NCBI GenBank assembly: GCA_900546075.1
Contig: URBH01000053.1
Location: 1 to 13,883, forward strand
Source of the DNA: an uncultured Eubacteriales bacterium
GTDB lineage: Bacteria > Bacillota > Clostridia > Oscillospirales > Oscillospiraceae
Direction: 5' to 3'
Length of the DNA: 13,883 nucleotides
The first letter of the stretch is position 1, and every line of letters starts with the position of its first letter. Made by a program: the position numbers and the translations under genes. This document shows positions 11,989 to 13,883 of this stretch, piece after piece. A model generated the notes under the pieces. The model worked only from the letters and a program-made list of their open reading frames with translations, had not been told where the DNA came from and ran no database searches.

Positions 11989-13221
11989 ATGAAAAATATG
12001 AAACTGTATGATGAACTGGTTGCCCGGGGACTGATCGCCCAGGTCACCAACGAGGAAGAAATCCGGGAAATGATCGACAACGGCAAGGCCACCTTCTACA
12101 TTGGCTTTGACTGCACCGCCGACAGCCTGACCGCCGGCCACTTCATGGCGCTGACCCTGATGAAGCGTCTGCAAATGGCGGGCAACAAGCCCATCGCCCT
12201 GATCGGCGGCGGCACGACCATGATCGGCGACCCCTCCGGCCGTACCGACATGCGGAAAATGCTCACCAAGGAGGACATCAACCACAACGCCGAGTGCTTC
12301 AAGAAGCAGATGGAGCGCTTCATCGAATTCGGCGAAGGGAAGGCACAGATGGTCAACAATGCCGACTGGCTGCTGGACCTGAACTACGTAGAGCTGCTGC
12401 GGGAGGTGGGCGCGTGCTTCTCCGTCAACAACATGCTCCGGGCGGACTGCTACCGCCAGCGCATGGAGCGGGGACTGTCCTTCCTGGAGTTCAACTACAT
12501 GATTATGCAGTCCTACGACTTCTACCACCTGTTCCAGCATTACAACTGCAACATGCAGTTCGGCGGCAACGACCAGTGGAGCAACATGCTGGGCGGCACC
12601 GAGCTGATCCGCAAGAAGCTGGGCAAGGACGCTCACTGCATGACCATCACGCTGCTGACGGACTCCCAGGGCAACAAGATGGGCAAGACCGCCGGAAACG
12701 CCGTCTGGCTGGACGCCAACAAGACCTCTCCCTTTGAGTTCTACCAGTACTGGCGCAACGTGGGCGACGCCGACGTGATGAAGTGCATCCGGATGCTGAC
12801 CTTCCTGCCCCTGGAGCAGATCAACGAGATGGACACTTGGGCGGACGCCAAGCTCAACGAGGCCAAGGAAATCCTCGCCTTTGAGCTGACCAGGATGGTT
12901 CACGGCGAGGAAGAGGCCGAAAAGGCCAGGGCCGCCGCCAAAGCGCTGTTTGTGGGCGGCGGTGACGATGCCAACATGCCCACCACGGAGATTTCCGCCG
13001 ACAAGCTGGCAGACGGCAAGATCGGCATTCTGAACCTGATGGTGGCCTGCGGACTGGCGCCCTCCAACAAGCAGGCGCGGCAGCTGGTGGAGCAGGGCGG
13101 CGTCCTCGTTAACGACGAGAAGGTGCCCAATGCCCAGTTCGCCGTGACGGAGGAAATGCTGAAGGCGGGCGTGAAGATCCGCAAGGGCAAGAAGATTTTC
13201 CACAAAGCGGTGCTGGCCTGA
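11989..13221 (+). CDS. tyrS: Tyrosyl-tRNA synthetase
   Basis: TyrRS charges tRNA-Tyr with tyrosine in the cytoplasm. This is a 410-residue bacterial class I synthetase. Seen: YIGFDCTADSLTAGHFMAL (38-55, where AGHF replaces the HIGH motif), GGGTTMIGDPSGRT (73-86), YMIMQSYDF (170-178, tyrosine pocket), QFGGNDQWSNM (190-200), KMGKT at 230-234 in place of KMSKS, and a C-terminal S4 tRNA-binding domain at about 350-410 (LAPSNKQARQLVEQGGVLVNDEKV). The ATG at 11989 has AAGAAAGGAAAA before it; ATG 11998 is a less likely alternative. Expression is controlled by the Tyr T-box two genes upstream. The TGA overlaps the ATG of the following GNAT gene (TGATG). Confidence 0.98.
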   Translation: MKNMKLYDELVARGLIAQVTNEEEIREMIDNGKATFYIGFDCTADSLTAGHFMALTLMKRLQMAGNKPIALIGGGTTMIGDPSGRTDMRKMLTKEDINHNAECFKKQMERFIEFGEGKAQMVNNADWLLDLNYVELLREVGACFSVNNMLRADCYRQRMERGLSFLEFNYMIMQSYDFYHLFQHYNCNMQFGGNDQWSNMLGGTELIRKKLGKDAHCMTITLLTDSQGNKMGKTAGNAVWLDANKTSPFEFYQYWRNVGDADVMKCIRMLTFLPLEQINEMDTWADAKLNEAKEILAFELTRMVHGEEEAEKARAAAKALFVGGGDDANMPTTEISADKLADGKIGILNLMVACGLAPSNKQARQLVEQGGVLVNDEKVPNAQFAVTEEMLKAGVKIRKGKKIFHKAVLA

Positions 13222-13676
13222 TGCTGGAGCTTGCGGTAGAAACCGACCGGGAAGCGGTGAACCGGCTGGCGCGCCAGGTACACGCCATGCACGTTGCCTG
13301 GCGGCCGGATATCTATGAAATGCCCCGGGAAATGTATCCGCCGGAGCGGTTTCGGGAAGCGATCGCGGAGCGGTCTTTGTATGTAGCCCGACTGCACAGC
13401 GCGGTGGTGGGCTATGCGAGTCTGAAAATCCGGAATTACGACAGCCCGGGACTGGTCAAGCGGAAGGTTCTGCTGATCGACGAAATTGCCGTTGAGGAGA
13501 CCCTTCGCGGTCAGGGCATCGGCACGGAGATGATGGGGGATGTCCGCGCGCTGGCAAGAGCCTTTGGCTGTACGGATTTGCAGCTGGGGGTTTATCCCCA
13601 GAATGACGCCGCCGTGGCTTTCTACCAGAAATGCGGCTTTACTGTCCGCAGTATAGAAATGCAGAGGAAACTGTAA
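13221..13676 (+). CDS. GNAT-family N-acetyltransferase
   Basis: A 151-residue acyl-CoA-dependent acetyltransferase. The GNAT fold is recognised from LLIDEIAVEETLRGQGIGTEMM (84-105), with the acetyl-CoA pyrophosphate loop RGQGIG at 96-101, and from the C-terminal block LQLGVYPQNDAAVAFYQKCGFTVRSIEMQRKL (120-151) with Asn128 and Tyr135 near the catalytic region. The ATG shares one base with the tyrS stop, so it is translationally coupled to tyrS and should also respond to tyrosine supply. The acceptor is unknown: small amines, aminoglycosides and protein N-termini are all acceptors for this large family. It is the last gene of the operon, with a terminator ten bases later. Confidence 0.9.
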   Translation: MLELAVETDREAVNRLARQVHAMHVAWRPDIYEMPREMYPPERFREAIAERSLYVARLHSAVVGYASLKIRNYDSPGLVKRKVLLIDEIAVEETLRGQGIGTEMMGDVRALARAFGCTDLQLGVYPQNDAAVAFYQKCGFTVRSIEMQRKL

Positions 13677-13684
13677 TAAAAATG

Positions 13685-13724
13685 CAGGCCGTCCGCGGAA
13701 GTTGCGGGCGGCCTGATTCCTTTG
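13685..13724 (+). terminator. Terminator of the T-box/tyrS operon
   Basis: Arms 13685-13696 and 13704-13715 form a 12-bp GC-rich stem with one G-U pair and a seven-base loop, then ATTCCTTT. The U tract is broken by CC, so termination may be incomplete. Confidence 0.75.
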
Positions 13725-13745
13725 AAGATGCCACCCGAATTGGGC

Positions 13746-13883
13746 GGGGTGCATCAGACAGTCAACAGGCACAGTGGGATAATGAACTGCACCCCTTGCC
13801 TCTCCCTTTGGGAGAGGTGGCTGAGCAAAGTAAACTGTACCCATAAAAATGGACACGGAGGGTGAGGGGTATCCCTGAAAAGT
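13746..13883. repeat. Probable dispersed intergenic repeat with hairpins, cut by the window end
   Basis: No gene is supported after 13676. The stretch holds an 8-bp inverted repeat GGGGTGCA (13746-13753)/TGCACCCC (13788-13795), then a perfect hairpin CCTCTCCC-TTT-GGGAGAGG (13799-13817), then GGTGGCTGAGC and, further on, GGAGGGTGAGGGG. From memory, sequences with CTCTCCCTTTGGGAGAG, GTGGC.GAG and GAGGGTGAGGG recur between genes in gut Clostridia. The part at about 13826-13853 looks unlike my memory of the usual centre. Repetition cannot be shown within this window, because only one copy is present. Confidence 0.5.

Noticed and set aside
11956..13203. A 415-codon minus-strand frame opposite tyrS
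   Set aside because: Mirror of the regular tyrS codon pattern; Leu/His/Val-rich low-complexity product and no start signals.
13631..13846. A 71-codon plus-strand frame overlapping the end of the GNAT gene
   Set aside because: It runs through the terminator and the hairpin repeat, has no ribosome site, and its end is the typical chance translation of such a repeat.

Overview
This window reads as the chromosome of a GC-rich, Gram-positive anaerobe of the class Clostridia, most likely an Oscillospiraceae/Ruminococcaceae-type gut or rumen bacterium. The basis is the AGGAGG-type ribosome binding sites, sigma-A promoters, a T-box riboswitch, the dxs-tlyA-nadK-argR-recN gene order typical of Firmicutes, and a right-hand intergenic repeat that resembles ones I recall from gut Clostridia. 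Species cannot be fixed from sequence reading alone.

Left part (1-2329, minus strand): a bidirectional-looking terminator region, a cyclophilin-type peptidyl-prolyl isomerase translationally coupled to smpB, then a MutT-like NUDIX hydrolase coupled to a HAD phosphatase. From a divergent promoter region at about 2360-2431 the plus strand carries an 89-residue protein of unknown function and a second, unrelated NUDIX hydrolase.

Central part (3286-10726, plus strand): the main finding. A gene-free stretch of about 700 bases has its own strong promoter and many long-range complementary segments, and is followed directly by a four-helix membrane protein and then dxs, tlyA, nadK, argR and recN. 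This is the known genomic setting of OLE RNA (Ornate, Large, Extremophilic RNA) and its membrane partner OapA. I therefore call 3355-3920 as OLE RNA and 4007-4585 as oapA. The genes behind it are packed almost without gaps (TAAGTG and ATGA junctions), so RNA, membrane protein, isoprenoid precursor synthesis, rRNA methylation, NADP supply, arginine-responsive regulation and DNA repair probably share one transcription unit, closed by a small ASCH-domain protein. The OLE promoter lies inside three copies of a 12-base AATATACAAGT-like element in alternating orientation, a candidate operator not explained by any gene here.

Right part (10723-13883, plus strand): a complete T-box leader with a UAC (tyrosine) specifier and a 13-bp terminator controls an operon of a membrane-inserted M28 metallopeptidase, tyrosyl-tRNA synthetase (tyrS) and a GNAT acetyltransferase. 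The peptidase sitting between a Tyr T-box and tyrS suggests that tyrosine starvation induces peptide breakdown together with tRNA charging. The window ends in a GC-rich terminator and a hairpin-bearing sequence that looks like a dispersed repeat.

No tRNA, rRNA, CRISPR array, transposase or phage gene is visible.
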